A DNA stretch of 19,609 nt from contig JAZGAE010000009.1 of assembly GCA_036475545.1 (NCBI GenBank), positions 1 to 19,609 on the forward strand, read 5' to 3'. The notes under the pieces are model-generated. The model did no database searches. It was not told the origin of the DNA and saw only the letters and a program-made list of their open reading frames with translations. Source of the DNA: JAZGAE01 sp036475545. GTDB taxonomy: Bacteria > Pseudomonadota > Alphaproteobacteria > DATDPM01. Each line of letters starts with the position of its first letter. Position 1 is the first letter of the stretch. Below, piece after piece: positions 7,639 to 15,172 of the stretch. The position numbers and the translations under genes were made by a program.

Positions 7639-8900
7639 AGAGGCGCGGCACGAAAAAGCGCCGAGTGCTTCTGTGGCTGCTCGCGCTTGCGGCCGTGGCC
7701 GGGGCGGCCGCGGTCTGGACCATGCCCGAGTCCCGGCGCGAGGCCTTGCTCACCGAGGCCGGGCGGCGCGTCGCTCCGTGGCGGGACGCGGTCGAAAAAA
7801 GGGTCGCGGAGATGGATATCAGGCTGCCCCGGTTGGCCGAGGTGCGCCGACGCATCGGCGTGGACGGCGACGGCGGTGGCGACGGCAATCCTGACGACGG
7901 GCGCAGGGGCGCCGTGGCCGGTGACGGCGACGCCCGCCCGGCCGTTCGCGGAGACGGCGCCGACGGCGAGGATATCTCGCGGGTCGAGATCGTCGACGGC
8001 GTCCCCACCGTGCGCCTCGATCAGGCCACCCAGGCGCAAAGCGGCGTCGCGACGCAGGTGCTCGGGCAGGCCACGTTCGCCCCCGAGATCGCCGCCTTCG
8101 GCCGGGTGATGGACCTCCAGCCGTTCGTGGAACTCAGGGCGCGCTTCGATGCGGCCAAATACACGGCGGAGACCATTCGCCCGGGCCTGGTGGCCTCGGA
8201 GCAGGAGGTCGAGCGCCTGCGGGCACTGCACAAGGACGAGCACATCATCGCGACCAAACGGCTGCAGGAGGCGGAGGCCAGGTGGAAGCGCGAACGGGCG
8301 GAGCTCAGGCGGATCGAGGCCGAGAGGCGCGCGGTGCGCGACGAGGCCCGGCAGGAATGGGGCCCGGAGCTTTCCGGCTCCGTTCTCGGCGACTCCGAGA
8401 CTTTCGAGCGCCTGCTCGCGCGCAAGGACGTCCTGCTGTTGGTCACCTTGCCGGTCGGCAAAACGCTGCCCGAGAATACGCGGACGGTGCTCGTCTCCGC
8501 CGACGGCAACCGCGACCACGCCCGCCCGGCCCATTACGTCTCTGCCGCCCCCTACACGGACCCGGTCATCCAGGGCGAGACCTATTTCTTCCGAACCGGA
8601 ACCGGGAGGTTGCGCTCGGACATGCGGGTCGACGTATGGGTGGAGCAATCCGAGCTTAGCGCCGTCGGCGTAATCGTGCCCCAGCCCGCGGTGATCTGGG
8701 CCACGGGCCAGGCCTGGGCCTACGTCAAGGTCGACGACGAACACTTCGCCCGGCGCCCCGTCCCCACCGAGGTGGAGGCGCCAGGCGGGTGGTTCGTGAA
8801 GGACTCCATCCGCCCCGGCGAGCACCTCGTGATCTCCGGCGCCCAGATGCTGTACGCGGAGGAATTCCGCTGGCAGATCCGGAACGAGGACGAAGACTAG
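7635..8900 (+). CDS. Periplasmic adaptor subunit of the RND efflux system, reduced type
   Basis: This gene would link the RND pump to the outer-membrane channel. The 421-residue product has an N-terminal membrane anchor (about 11-28), a charged stretch, then an Asp/Gly-rich linker (about 75-112). The adaptor core begins at VPTVRLDQATQAQSGVATQ. After AFGRVMD (154-160) the chain goes straight into a helical, charged segment (about 168-240) and then into the beta-barrel and membrane-proximal parts (LLLVTLPVG, DPVIQGETYFFR, VIVPQPAVIW, AWAYVKVDD, IRPGEHLVISGAQMLYAEEF). The two lipoyl half-motifs expected on either side of the hairpin are not apparent. It overlaps the upstream channel gene by 4 bp and precedes the pump by 23 bp. 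The family assignment is good; the cargo is unknown. Confidence 0.82.
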   Translation: MKRRGTKKRRVLLWLLALAAVAGAAAVWTMPESRREALLTEAGRRVAPWRDAVEKRVAEMDIRLPRLAEVRRRIGVDGDGGGDGNPDDGRRGAVAGDGDARPAVRGDGADGEDISRVEIVDGVPTVRLDQATQAQSGVATQVLGQATFAPEIAAFGRVMDLQPFVELRARFDAAKYTAETIRPGLVASEQEVERLRALHKDEHIIATKRLQEAEARWKRERAELRRIEAERRAVRDEARQEWGPELSGSVLGDSETFERLLARKDVLLLVTLPVGKTLPENTRTVLVSADGNRDHARPAHYVSAAPYTDPVIQGETYFFRTGTGRLRSDMRVDVWVEQSELSAVGVIVPQPAVIWATGQAWAYVKVDDEHFARRPVPTEVEAPGGWFVKDSIRPGEHLVISGAQMLYAEEFRWQIRNEDED

Positions 8901-8923
8901 TGAGTTCCTGAGCGGCTCCCGAC

Positions 8924-11900
8924 ATGCTCGCCTCCATCGTCCAATTTTCGGTCCGATTCCACGGCGTGGTGGTGGTCCTGGCCTGCTTGCTGCTGGCCTA
9001 CGGCGCCTACAGGCTGACGAACACCAGCCTGGACATCTTCCCGGAATTCTCGCCCAAGCTGGTCATCATCCAGACCGAATCGCCGGGGCTATCCGCGGAG
9101 CAGGTCGAGGTCCTGGTGACCCAGCAGATCGAGAACGGCCTCGGCGGTCTGGTCGGGCTGGAGTTCATCCGCTCCCAATCCATTCAAGGGCTCTCCGTCG
9201 TGACGTTGACCTTCGAGGAGTCCACGGACCTCTACCGCAATCGCCAGCTGGTCGCGGAACGCCTCACCAACGTCGCCACGCAGTTGCCTCGGGGCGCCGG
9301 CCCACCCGTGATCGTGCCGCTCACCTCGTCGTCCAGCACCATCATGACCCTCGGGCTGACGTCTGAGACGCGGTCGCTGATGGAGCTCCGCACCCTGGTG
9401 GACTGGACCATCACGCCGCGCCTGCTCGCCGTGCCCGGGGTCGCCGACCTCAACGTCTTCGGCGGCGATCTGCGCCAGCTTCAGGTGCAGGTGCGCCCCG
9501 ACAGGCTGCGGCGCTTCGGCCTGTCGCTCCAGGACGTGGTGGCGGCGGCCGGAGAGGCCACCGGGATCGTCGGCGCCGGCTTCATCGAGAACGTGAACCA
9601 GCGCATCGCGCTGAGGACCCAGGGGCAACCGCGCACGCCCGAGGAGCTGGCCAAGGTGGTGGTGCTGTACCGCGACGGCAGCAGCATCCGCTTGGGCGAC
9701 GTGGCCGACGTGGCCATCGCTCCGGCGCCCGCCATCAGCGGCGCGCAGATCAACGGCACGCCCGGGGTCGTGGTGATGGTGATCGGCCAGTTCGGGGCCA
9801 ACACCATGGCCGTGACCCGCCGGGTGGAGGCGGCGCTCGCGGAGTTCGAGGCGACCTTCGCCGACCAGGGCATCACCCTGCACGGGGACCTGTTCCGCCC
9901 GGCCAACTACATCGAGGCCTCGCTCGCCAACATCACCGGCCACCTCATGGTCGGCGCCATCCTCGTCGTCTCGGTGCTGTTTCTGTTCCTGTTCAACCTG
10001 CGCAGCGCCCTCATCTCGGCGACCGCCATCCCGCTTTCGCTCCTCGCCGGCGCGCTGGTGCTGATCGAGATGGGGATCAACATCAACATCATGATCCTGG
10101 GGGGCCTCGCCATCGCGCTGGGCGAGGTCGTGGACGACGCCATCATCGACACCGAGAACATCTACCGCCGCCTTCGGGAAAACCGGCGGCGGGACAAGCC
10201 GTTGCCCGCCGGCGAGGTGGTGTTCAACGCCTCGATGGAGGTGCGCGGCTCCGTCGTCTACGCCAGTTTCATCGTGGCGCTCGTCTTCGTACCGCTCTTG
10301 ACTCTGGGGGGCGTGGCGGGGCGCATGTTCGCGCCCTTAGGGATCGCCTACATCCTCGCCATCCTCGCCTCTCTCATTGTGGCGCTGACCGTGACGCCGG
10401 CGCTCTGCACCATGCTGCTCGGCCGCGGCCGCCTGACCACCAAGGACCCGCCGCTGGTCCGCCTGCTCAAGCCCTCCTACGGCCGGGTGTTGTCTGTCAT
10501 CGGAAAGCGGCCGCGGTTCGCGATCGCGAGCGTGCTCGTGTTCTGCGGGGTCGGCATCTCGGTGCTGCCGAGTCTCGGCGGCGGGTTCCTCCCCGATCTG
10601 CGCGAGGGCCACTACATGATCCACACCTCGGGCGTGCCCGGCACCTCGATTCCCGAGACGCTGCGGATCGGCAGCGAGATCACCCGGGCGGTGCTGGAGA
10701 TCCCGGGCGTGAGATCGGTGTCGCAGTGGGCCGGCCGGGCCGAGCGCGGGGCCGACACCTTTGGGTCCCATTACGCCGAGTACGAGGTCGACCTCGAGCC
10801 CCTTCCGGGGCCCGAGCAGCAGAGGGTGATGGACTCCATGCGCGAGATCCTCGCCGGCTTTCCCGGCATCGTGTTCGAGGCCAACACCTTTCTCATCGAG
10901 CGGGTGGACGAGACCATCTCGGGCTACACCGCGCCGGTCGTGGTCAACATCTTCGGCAACGACCTCGACCTTCTCGACCGCATGGCGTTGCGCGTGGCCG
11001 ACGTCATGCGATCGACCGCCGGCGCCACCGACATCCAGCTCCGCGCCCCGCCGGGGGAGCCTTTACTCGACGTGCGCGTCAACCTCGACCGGCTCGCGCG
11101 GCGCGGGTTGACGCCGATCGAGGTGTTCGAGGCGGTCCAGATCGCCTACGAGGGCAAAGAGGTCGGGCAGATCTACGACGGCAACCGGGTGTTCCCGGTC
11201 TCCGTCGTGCTGGCGCCGGAGTTGCGCACCCAGCCCGGCTCCGTGGCGCGGCTGCCGCTCCGCACCCCCGACGGCACCATCGTGCCCCTCGAGGAGGTGG
11301 CCGAGGTGCGCCAGGTCTCGGGCCGCTACGTGATCCTGCATTCGGGCGCGCAACGGCTGCAGACGGTGACCTGCAACGTCACGGGCCGTGACCTCAACTC
11401 CTTCTTCGCCGAGCTGAGGGACCGGATCCACGACGAGATCGACCTCCCCGCCGACGTCAATCTCGAGTTCACCGGCGCGGCGGTCGCCCAGGCCCGCTCG
11501 CGCGAGGAGCTGTTGGTCCACTCGTTGATCGCGGGCGTCGGCATCATGGTGCTCTTGTATGTGGCGCTCAGGCGAGTCCGCAACTTGGCTCTGGTGCTGG
11601 TGAACCTGCCGTTCTCGCTGGTGGGCGGCGTGCTCGCCGCGCTCTATACCGGCGGCTGGCTGTCGCTGGGCTCGCTGGTGGGCTTCGTCACGCTCTTCGG
11701 CATTACGCTCAGGAACTCCATCATGCTGGTCTCCCACTATCAGCATCTGGTGGACCACGAGGGATTGGCGTGGAACCTTCAGACCGCCATCCGCGGCGCC
11801 CAGGAGCGGCTGCCGTCCATTCTGATCACGGCGCTGGTGACCGCGCTGGCGATGCTGCCCATCGCCATCGACAGCGACAATCCGGGGCGCGAGATCATGG

Positions 11901-12013
11901 GCCCGATGGCCGCCATCATCATCGGCGGGCTGTTCTCGTCGACCGTGCTCAACCTCTTGATCCTGCCCTCCATCATGCTCCGCTACGGCCGCTTCGAGCG
12001 GCAGGCGGAGTGA
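8924..12013 (+). CDS. RND efflux pump, heavy-metal-efflux (CusA/CzcA)-like permease
   Basis: A proton-driven inner-membrane transporter of 1029 residues, the usual full RND length. Seen: TM1 (about 10-30) followed by LDIFPEFSPKLVIIQTESPGLS, typical of the CusA/CzcA branch; porter sequence up to about 335; the TM2-TM6 block from about 340 with TM4 carrying LGEVVDDAIIDTEN (Asp404 and Asp405, the proton-relay pair); a second periplasmic half; and TM8-TM12 from about 862. In the TM10 region the segment LFGITLRNSIML places Arg930 and Asn931 roughly where CusA has an acidic relay residue. The start is ATG 8924, 23 bp after the adaptor, as third gene of the operon. Substrate specificity (metal or organic) cannot be decided from sequence. 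Confidence 0.93.
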   Translation: MLASIVQFSVRFHGVVVVLACLLLAYGAYRLTNTSLDIFPEFSPKLVIIQTESPGLSAEQVEVLVTQQIENGLGGLVGLEFIRSQSIQGLSVVTLTFEESTDLYRNRQLVAERLTNVATQLPRGAGPPVIVPLTSSSSTIMTLGLTSETRSLMELRTLVDWTITPRLLAVPGVADLNVFGGDLRQLQVQVRPDRLRRFGLSLQDVVAAAGEATGIVGAGFIENVNQRIALRTQGQPRTPEELAKVVVLYRDGSSIRLGDVADVAIAPAPAISGAQINGTPGVVVMVIGQFGANTMAVTRRVEAALAEFEATFADQGITLHGDLFRPANYIEASLANITGHLMVGAILVVSVLFLFLFNLRSALISATAIPLSLLAGALVLIEMGININIMILGGLAIALGEVVDDAIIDTENIYRRLRENRRRDKPLPAGEVVFNASMEVRGSVVYASFIVALVFVPLLTLGGVAGRMFAPLGIAYILAILASLIVALTVTPALCTMLLGRGRLTTKDPPLVRLLKPSYGRVLSVIGKRPRFAIASVLVFCGVGISVLPSLGGGFLPDLREGHYMIHTSGVPGTSIPETLRIGSEITRAVLEIPGVRSVSQWAGRAERGADTFGSHYAEYEVDLEPLPGPEQQRVMDSMREILAGFPGIVFEANTFLIERVDETISGYTAPVVVNIFGNDLDLLDRMALRVADVMRSTAGATDIQLRAPPGEPLLDVRVNLDRLARRGLTPIEVFEAVQIAYEGKEVGQIYDGNRVFPVSVVLAPELRTQPGSVARLPLRTPDGTIVPLEEVAEVRQVSGRYVILHSGAQRLQTVTCNVTGRDLNSFFAELRDRIHDEIDLPADVNLEFTGAAVAQARSREELLVHSLIAGVGIMVLLYVALRRVRNLALVLVNLPFSLVGGVLAALYTGGWLSLGSLVGFVTLFGITLRNSIMLVSHYQHLVDHEGLAWNLQTAIRGAQERLPSILITALVTALAMLPIAIDSDNPGREIMGPMAAIIIGGLFSSTVLNLLILPSIMLRYGRFERQAE

Positions 12014-12124
12014 GGGCCGCGCACTTATCCGGAGCTCTCACCCGGGATCGAATCGGGCGCGCCACGGTCGGCGGTCCGGCGGCATTCGGTATCCCGCCGC
12101 GAGCGGGGCGGATAAAATCCGTCC

Positions 12125-12300
12125 ATGACCCAAGGAGACCCGCGCCCGCGAATCGTGTCGCTGATCGCGAGCGCCACCTCGATCGTGGCGGCAATCGGGA
12201 ATTATCGCGGCGGCGCTCGGCTTCGAGGACAGCCTCGTGGGCCGCTGCCACGAGCGCCATTCCCCACCCGCCCGTGCGCGCCGCATCCCGGTTCGGGAGG
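12125..12300 (+). pseudogene. Remnant of a BtuF-like cobalamin-binding protein gene
   Basis: ATG at 12125 opens RIVSLIASATSIVAAIG, the characteristic N-terminus of BtuF-like (periplasmic-binding, helical-backbone) proteins. The frame is then wrong, and the homologous sequence resumes one frame over: ALGFEDSLVGRCHE then RHSPPARARRIPV, matching the family pattern ALGFEDxLVGRSHECDxPxxVRxLPV. The switch occurs at two adjacent 22-bp segments (12182-12203 and 12204-12225; 14 of 22 positions identical), so an imperfect tandem duplication may have caused the frameshift. After about 12300 nothing of the remaining two thirds of the protein is visible. The remnant follows the RND gene and ends before the 2OG oxygenase gene. 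I am confident of the family from two separate motif blocks, and of the disruption unless it is an assembly error. Confidence 0.6.
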
Positions 12301-12409
12301 GGTGTGAGTCCAGCGCGGCAACCCCTTGCCCGCCGATGGCGCTCATGCGAGGCGGGTGTCGTGCCTCGGCGCCTTGGGACCCCGGCCGAGGGCGTGGCGT
12401 GCGGCCGGC
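12301..12409. other. Unassigned intergenic stretch
   Basis: G+C-rich sequence between the BtuF-like remnant and the end of the first 2OG oxygenase gene. No gene, repeat or site is recognisable, although it may contain badly decayed continuation of the remnant. Confidence 0.3.
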
Positions 12410-13066
12410 TCAGCCTACCGGTTGATCAGGGTAGGCCAGCTCGTGCCGGGCTCTCCATTCGTCCTTGACGTAATTGACGATTATCAGTTTCCGCACGCCG
12501 TCGATGGGCCGCTTGCGGAAACCGTGCCAGGTGTTCGCTCCCGGGATGAAGATGAGCCCGCGATTGAACGCAGATGGGCCGGTGCCGACGAAATTCATGT
12601 CTTCATCATAGATATCGGTGCCCCAGTTTTCCGAGCCCGGGTCCGTGGACAGGTAAACCAGCATGGTGAACAGCTTCACGCTTATGTCCGTATGGGGCTC
12701 GAGCCAGAAACCACCCGTGTCCTGGCAATACTCGATGCGCAGGAAGCTTGCCCCTAAATCCGTGCCGCAGGTCTGTTCCAATTTCCTGACGGTCGCGTCG
12801 CTCTGAAGCACCCCTGCCAAATCCCGGCAAACGTCAAACCGGCCTTGGTTCTCCACCGAAAAGAAGATCCGGCTTTCGTTATGCGTCTCCCGCTTTCCCT
12901 TGGTGTCGCCGATGCGAGGTGGATCGAAGGGAAGAGCGGTTATCGCGTTCCCTACGTCCGGCGGAAGCACGTCCTCGAGCAACCAGTGCCTGAATGGCTC
13001 CGTCTCGACCCGACCGTTTTCCAGACACCGAAAGAATTTCTTCGTTATTGCGGCGACATCGCTCAT
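12410..13066 (-). CDS. 2OG-Fe(II) oxygenase-family protein (first)
   Basis: A 218-residue cytoplasmic protein with a double-stranded beta-helix signature of Fe(II)/2-oxoglutarate oxygenases. Seen: the iron-binding HxD in WLEPHTDIS (His125, Asp127), the strand KLFTMLVYLS, the distal iron ligand in GANTWHGFRKR (His181), and a following basic pair in DGVRKLIIVNYV (Arg192/Lys193), where the family binds 2-oxoglutarate. ATG at 13066 has AGGTGA about 5 nt upstream. It lies 161 bp downstream of the second 2OG oxygenase, in the same direction. The family hydroxylates or otherwise oxidises small molecules, sugars or proteins; the substrate is not deducible. The protein shares only the fold pattern with its neighbour, so the pair is not a recent tandem duplicate. 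Confidence 0.82.
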   Translation of the reverse strand: MSDVAAITKKFFRCLENGRVETEPFRHWLLEDVLPPDVGNAITALPFDPPRIGDTKGKRETHNESRIFFSVENQGRFDVCRDLAGVLQSDATVRKLEQTCGTDLGASFLRIEYCQDTGGFWLEPHTDISVKLFTMLVYLSTDPGSENWGTDIYDEDMNFVGTGPSAFNRGLIFIPGANTWHGFRKRPIDGVRKLIIVNYVKDEWRARHELAYPDQPVG

Positions 13067-13090
13067 GTCTCACCTCGCCTCATGGTCAAT

Positions 13091-13122
13091 CCTCGGGTCT
13101 CTTGTTCAAGAAAGCCCGGAGG
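13091..13122. terminator. Imperfect hairpin between the two 2OG oxygenase genes
   Basis: CCTCGGGTCTCTT (13091-13103) and AAGAAAGCCCGGAGG (13108-13122) pair with two bulges around a GTTC loop. It lies between the end of the upstream oxygenase (13228) and the start of the downstream one (13066). No T-run follows on the minus strand, so termination, mRNA processing or chance are all possible. Confidence 0.25.
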
Positions 13123-13227
13123 GCCCGATTCGCTCGACCTGGACCTGGGCCCGACGGCTCCGGTCTTCAGCGCCATCGAGACGCTCTCCACGACAAACGC
13201 CCCCAAACAGTCCCGACCGCGCGACCT

Positions 13228-13854
13228 CTATCGCAGCCACGGAACGAAGCCCTTCAGCCGCGCCGACATGCGGTGGCGGGCCAGTTCCCGCGCCATGGCC
13301 TTCGCATCGGTCATCCAGTTGAACATGACGTAGCGCCGCACCCCGACATAAGGCTTATGGCCGTGATAGGACCGGTCGGAGCGTCGAAACGCTATCAGCG
13401 TGCCGCCATTGGGGGAAACCTCGCCGACGGCATCGTCGAGATCGTCCGGACCGCGCAGAAACCGCAGCCGTCCGCCCTCGGCTTCCCATTCTTCGTTGAG
13501 GTAAAGAAGCACGGTCACGATCTTGCTTCCCGTATCGGTGTGAATGCGCCCGTCCTTTCGTTGGCATCGCCCGCGCACCGTGATCATCAACGGGTGCCCT
13601 GAGAGATCGACGCCGAACTTGTCCGAGAACGCCGCCTCGACATCCCTGCCCCGGATCTCGTCGATCAGTGCCGCGAAGCTTGGCCCGAACGAAAGCTCGG
13701 ACAACGGAAACAGGCCGGCATGCGAAATGTCCGGGAAATCCTTGCGGACCGCCGCCACCGTCCCGGACTTGAGGAATCCCGGCACGACCACGAACTCGAA
13801 CGGCTCGCGCGTCAGCGGTGCGTCGCCGAAGGCGTCCAGGTCAAGAAGGCTCAT
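13228..13854 (-). CDS. 2OG-Fe(II) oxygenase-family protein (second)
   Basis: A 208-residue protein of a proteobacterial 2OG-Fe(II) oxygenase family. Seen: EFVVVPGFL near the N-terminus, LSFGPSFAALIDEIRG (about 54-69), FGVDLSGHPLMITVRGRC (about 80-97), the iron-binding HxD in GRIHTDTGSK (His105, Asp107), VTVLLYLNEEW, and the distal part FRRSDRSYHGHKPYVGVRRYVMFNW with His164 as the likely third iron ligand and Arg173/Arg174 for 2-oxoglutarate. ATG 13854 is preferred over the in-frame start at 13893 because the family begins shortly before the VVVPGFL block and the extra 13 residues look unrelated. An AGGG lies 11-12 nt upstream. A perfect FNR-type box is 97 nt upstream of the start, so O2-responsive control is likely. 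The substrate is unknown. Confidence 0.85.
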   Translation of the reverse strand: MSLLDLDAFGDAPLTREPFEFVVVPGFLKSGTVAAVRKDFPDISHAGLFPLSELSFGPSFAALIDEIRGRDVEAAFSDKFGVDLSGHPLMITVRGRCQRKDGRIHTDTGSKIVTVLLYLNEEWEAEGGRLRFLRGPDDLDDAVGEVSPNGGTLIAFRRSDRSYHGHKPYVGVRRYVMFNWMTDAKAMARELARHRMSARLKGFVPWLR

Positions 13855-13951
13855 CGCGATAGACCCTGGTCCGTGTCGCAGCAATGCCGTCATCGCCGCG
13901 CCGACGCACGCGTGGATCGAACATGCTTACGTCAAAAAAGCGGGACTTGGA

Positions 13952-13965
13952 TTGATTCAGATCAA
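13952..13965 (-). promoter_or_regulatory. FNR/Anr-type box upstream of the second 2OG oxygenase
   Basis: TTGATTCAGATCAA matches the FNR/Anr/Dnr consensus TTGAT-N4-ATCAA at every defined position. Its centre is 13958.5. If FNR acts here as a class II activator (centre at -41.5), transcription would start at about 13917 and the -10 hexamer would fall at 13929-13924, where the minus strand reads TAAGCA, a weak match. That would give a leader of about 63 nt to the ATG at 13854. The box is seen directly; its function and direction are inferences. Confidence 0.7.
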
Positions 13966-14059
13966 TTTCTCGCGATCCCGCCCGGGGGGCTGCCGGCGCC
14001 GTGATGCGCCAGCGCCAGAGCGCGTCCTCGTGCCTCATTGCCTCGTGCTCGGCGTCGGC

Positions 14060-14310
14060 GAAGGTGCGCCCCGGTCGCCTCCACGAAGGTAACGGTCGGC
14101 CCGAGAGCGAGGTCGAGCATGCCCCTTCGTGGGCCTTCGTCGAGCGCCGGTGGGCGTAATGGTCGACGAGGGCGTGACGGGTCGCGGCCAGGGAGCGAGC
14201 CCTCGCACGCCCCCTCGATGTCGATGTTGTTGCTGCGGGCGATCTCGAGGACGGTCAGGCCGACCGGGGCCATCCAAGACGTGGCGGGTCCCGTCGGTGT
14301 TGCTGCGTAA
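14060..14310 (-). pseudogene. Decayed adrenodoxin-type [2Fe-2S] ferredoxin gene
   Basis: Read leftwards, one frame gives DGTRHVLDG (from about 14295). The next gives APVGLTVLEIARSNNIDIE then GACEGSL (14270-14193), the unmistakable N-terminal half of an adrenodoxin/Isc-type ferredoxin. A third frame gives LAATRHALVDHYAHR where the family has LACSTCHVIVD, and MLDLALG returns in the second frame where the family has DMLDLAFG. Frameshifts are therefore needed after VLD (one extra G, GATGGCC for expected GATGCC), after EGSL, and before MLDLALG. Of the four cluster cysteines only the first (GAC) survives; the CSTC pair and the RLGCQ cysteine are gone in every frame. It is non-functional. It lies between phyH and the second 2OG oxygenase, in the same direction. 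Confidence 0.7.
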
Positions 14311-14392
14311 GGACCTCCAGCTCACGCTCTCTCTCGAACTTGGCGCCCAATGTGACAACGCCAGCGCATCTGACGGCACCGGACCAGTGTCG

Positions 14393-15160
14393 TCATACTC
14401 GATACGAGGCTGGCGCCCGTGGATGCTCGGCGTCGTTAGGGGGATAGCTGGCCCACTTGTCCCTGTAATACGTGGCCCTCATGTCTCCATCAGACTGCTT
14501 GTTGAAGGTCAGGAAGATGTTGCGTCGGCTCCGGTCGCTCGTGTTAGCCGGAGAGCCGTGGGGCACGTAGGCATCGAAGAAAATAACGTCGCCGGGATCG
14601 GCTTCGAGCAGAACATACTCCTCCTCGGGCGCATAGGGCGGATCATCTTCGGTCAGGGGGCACCATTCCTCCGACATGAGCTTTTTTTCGTAATTCCCGG
14701 ACATCATGAAGCTGAGCGCCGCGTTCTCCTTTCTGTTCTCGTCCACCACGATGCCCATCGATATGAAGCAATCGCAGTACGCGTTCCAGCCGGCCGCCTG
14801 ATCCTGATGCAGCTTATCCGGACGGCAACCAGGAAGCTTATAGTTGACCTTCTCCTTAAAGAGAGTGGGAGGTTCGCCAAAGAGTTGCGTCAAACACTCG
14901 ATGGTGTTCGGGGGAAGAAGTAGCTTGGTGATTTCTGGGTTATTGTCGCCGAGGACATTCTCGACACGCACCAGAATGGTCTCATCGGTAATGGGGCTCT
15001 TCTCATAGTACTTCATCTCTTGATTCTTCTCCGGCCGCATGTCCCGCAACTCGTCCAGCCACGCGGAGACCTGGTCCATAACTTCACTGTCGAAGAACCC
15101 TTTCAATACGACGAATCCTTTATCATTGAACTCTTTGATCTGTGCTTCTGTGAGTCCCAT
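14393..15160 (-). CDS. Phytanoyl-CoA dioxygenase (PhyH)-family oxygenase
   Basis: A 255-residue non-haem Fe(II), 2-oxoglutarate-dependent oxygenase of the PhyH family. Seen: N-terminal LTEAQIKEFNDKGFVVLKGFF, YYEKSPITDETILVRVEN (a substrate-side segment), the iron-binding HxD in KLHQDQAAGW (His118, Asp120), AYVPHGSPANTSDRSRRN with distal ligand His201 and 2-oxoglutarate Arg212/213. ATG 15160 is preferred over the GTG at 15169 because TGGAGG sits 8-9 nt upstream of the ATG and would overlap the ideal spacing for the GTG. The base composition is lower in G+C than the flanks (16 of 40 in 15121-15160 by hand count), suggesting a different origin. A truncated paralogue lies directly upstream. PhyH enzymes act on small molecules, from fatty acyl-CoA to ectoine and phosphonates; the substrate here is unknown. 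Confidence 0.88.
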   Translation of the reverse strand: MGLTEAQIKEFNDKGFVVLKGFFDSEVMDQVSAWLDELRDMRPEKNQEMKYYEKSPITDETILVRVENVLGDNNPEITKLLLPPNTIECLTQLFGEPPTLFKEKVNYKLPGCRPDKLHQDQAAGWNAYCDCFISMGIVVDENRKENAALSFMMSGNYEKKLMSEEWCPLTEDDPPYAPEEEYVLLEADPGDVIFFDAYVPHGSPANTSDRSRRNIFLTFNKQSDGDMRATYYRDKWASYPPNDAEHPRAPASYRV

Positions 15161-15172
15161 TTCGTGCACCCT

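Noticed and set aside
7401..8825. 474-codon open frame antisense to the efflux channel and adaptor genes
   Set aside because: It is composition-driven and overlaps two well-supported genes in an operon.
12090..12116. Hairpin followed by AAAA as a terminator of the RND operon
   Set aside because: The stem (ATCCCGCC / GGCGGAT) has a bulge, and the tail is an A-run, not a T-run, on the transcribed sense strand.
12421..12430. TTGATCAG as a third FNR site
   Set aside because: Only one half-site; it lies inside the end of the first 2OG oxygenase gene.
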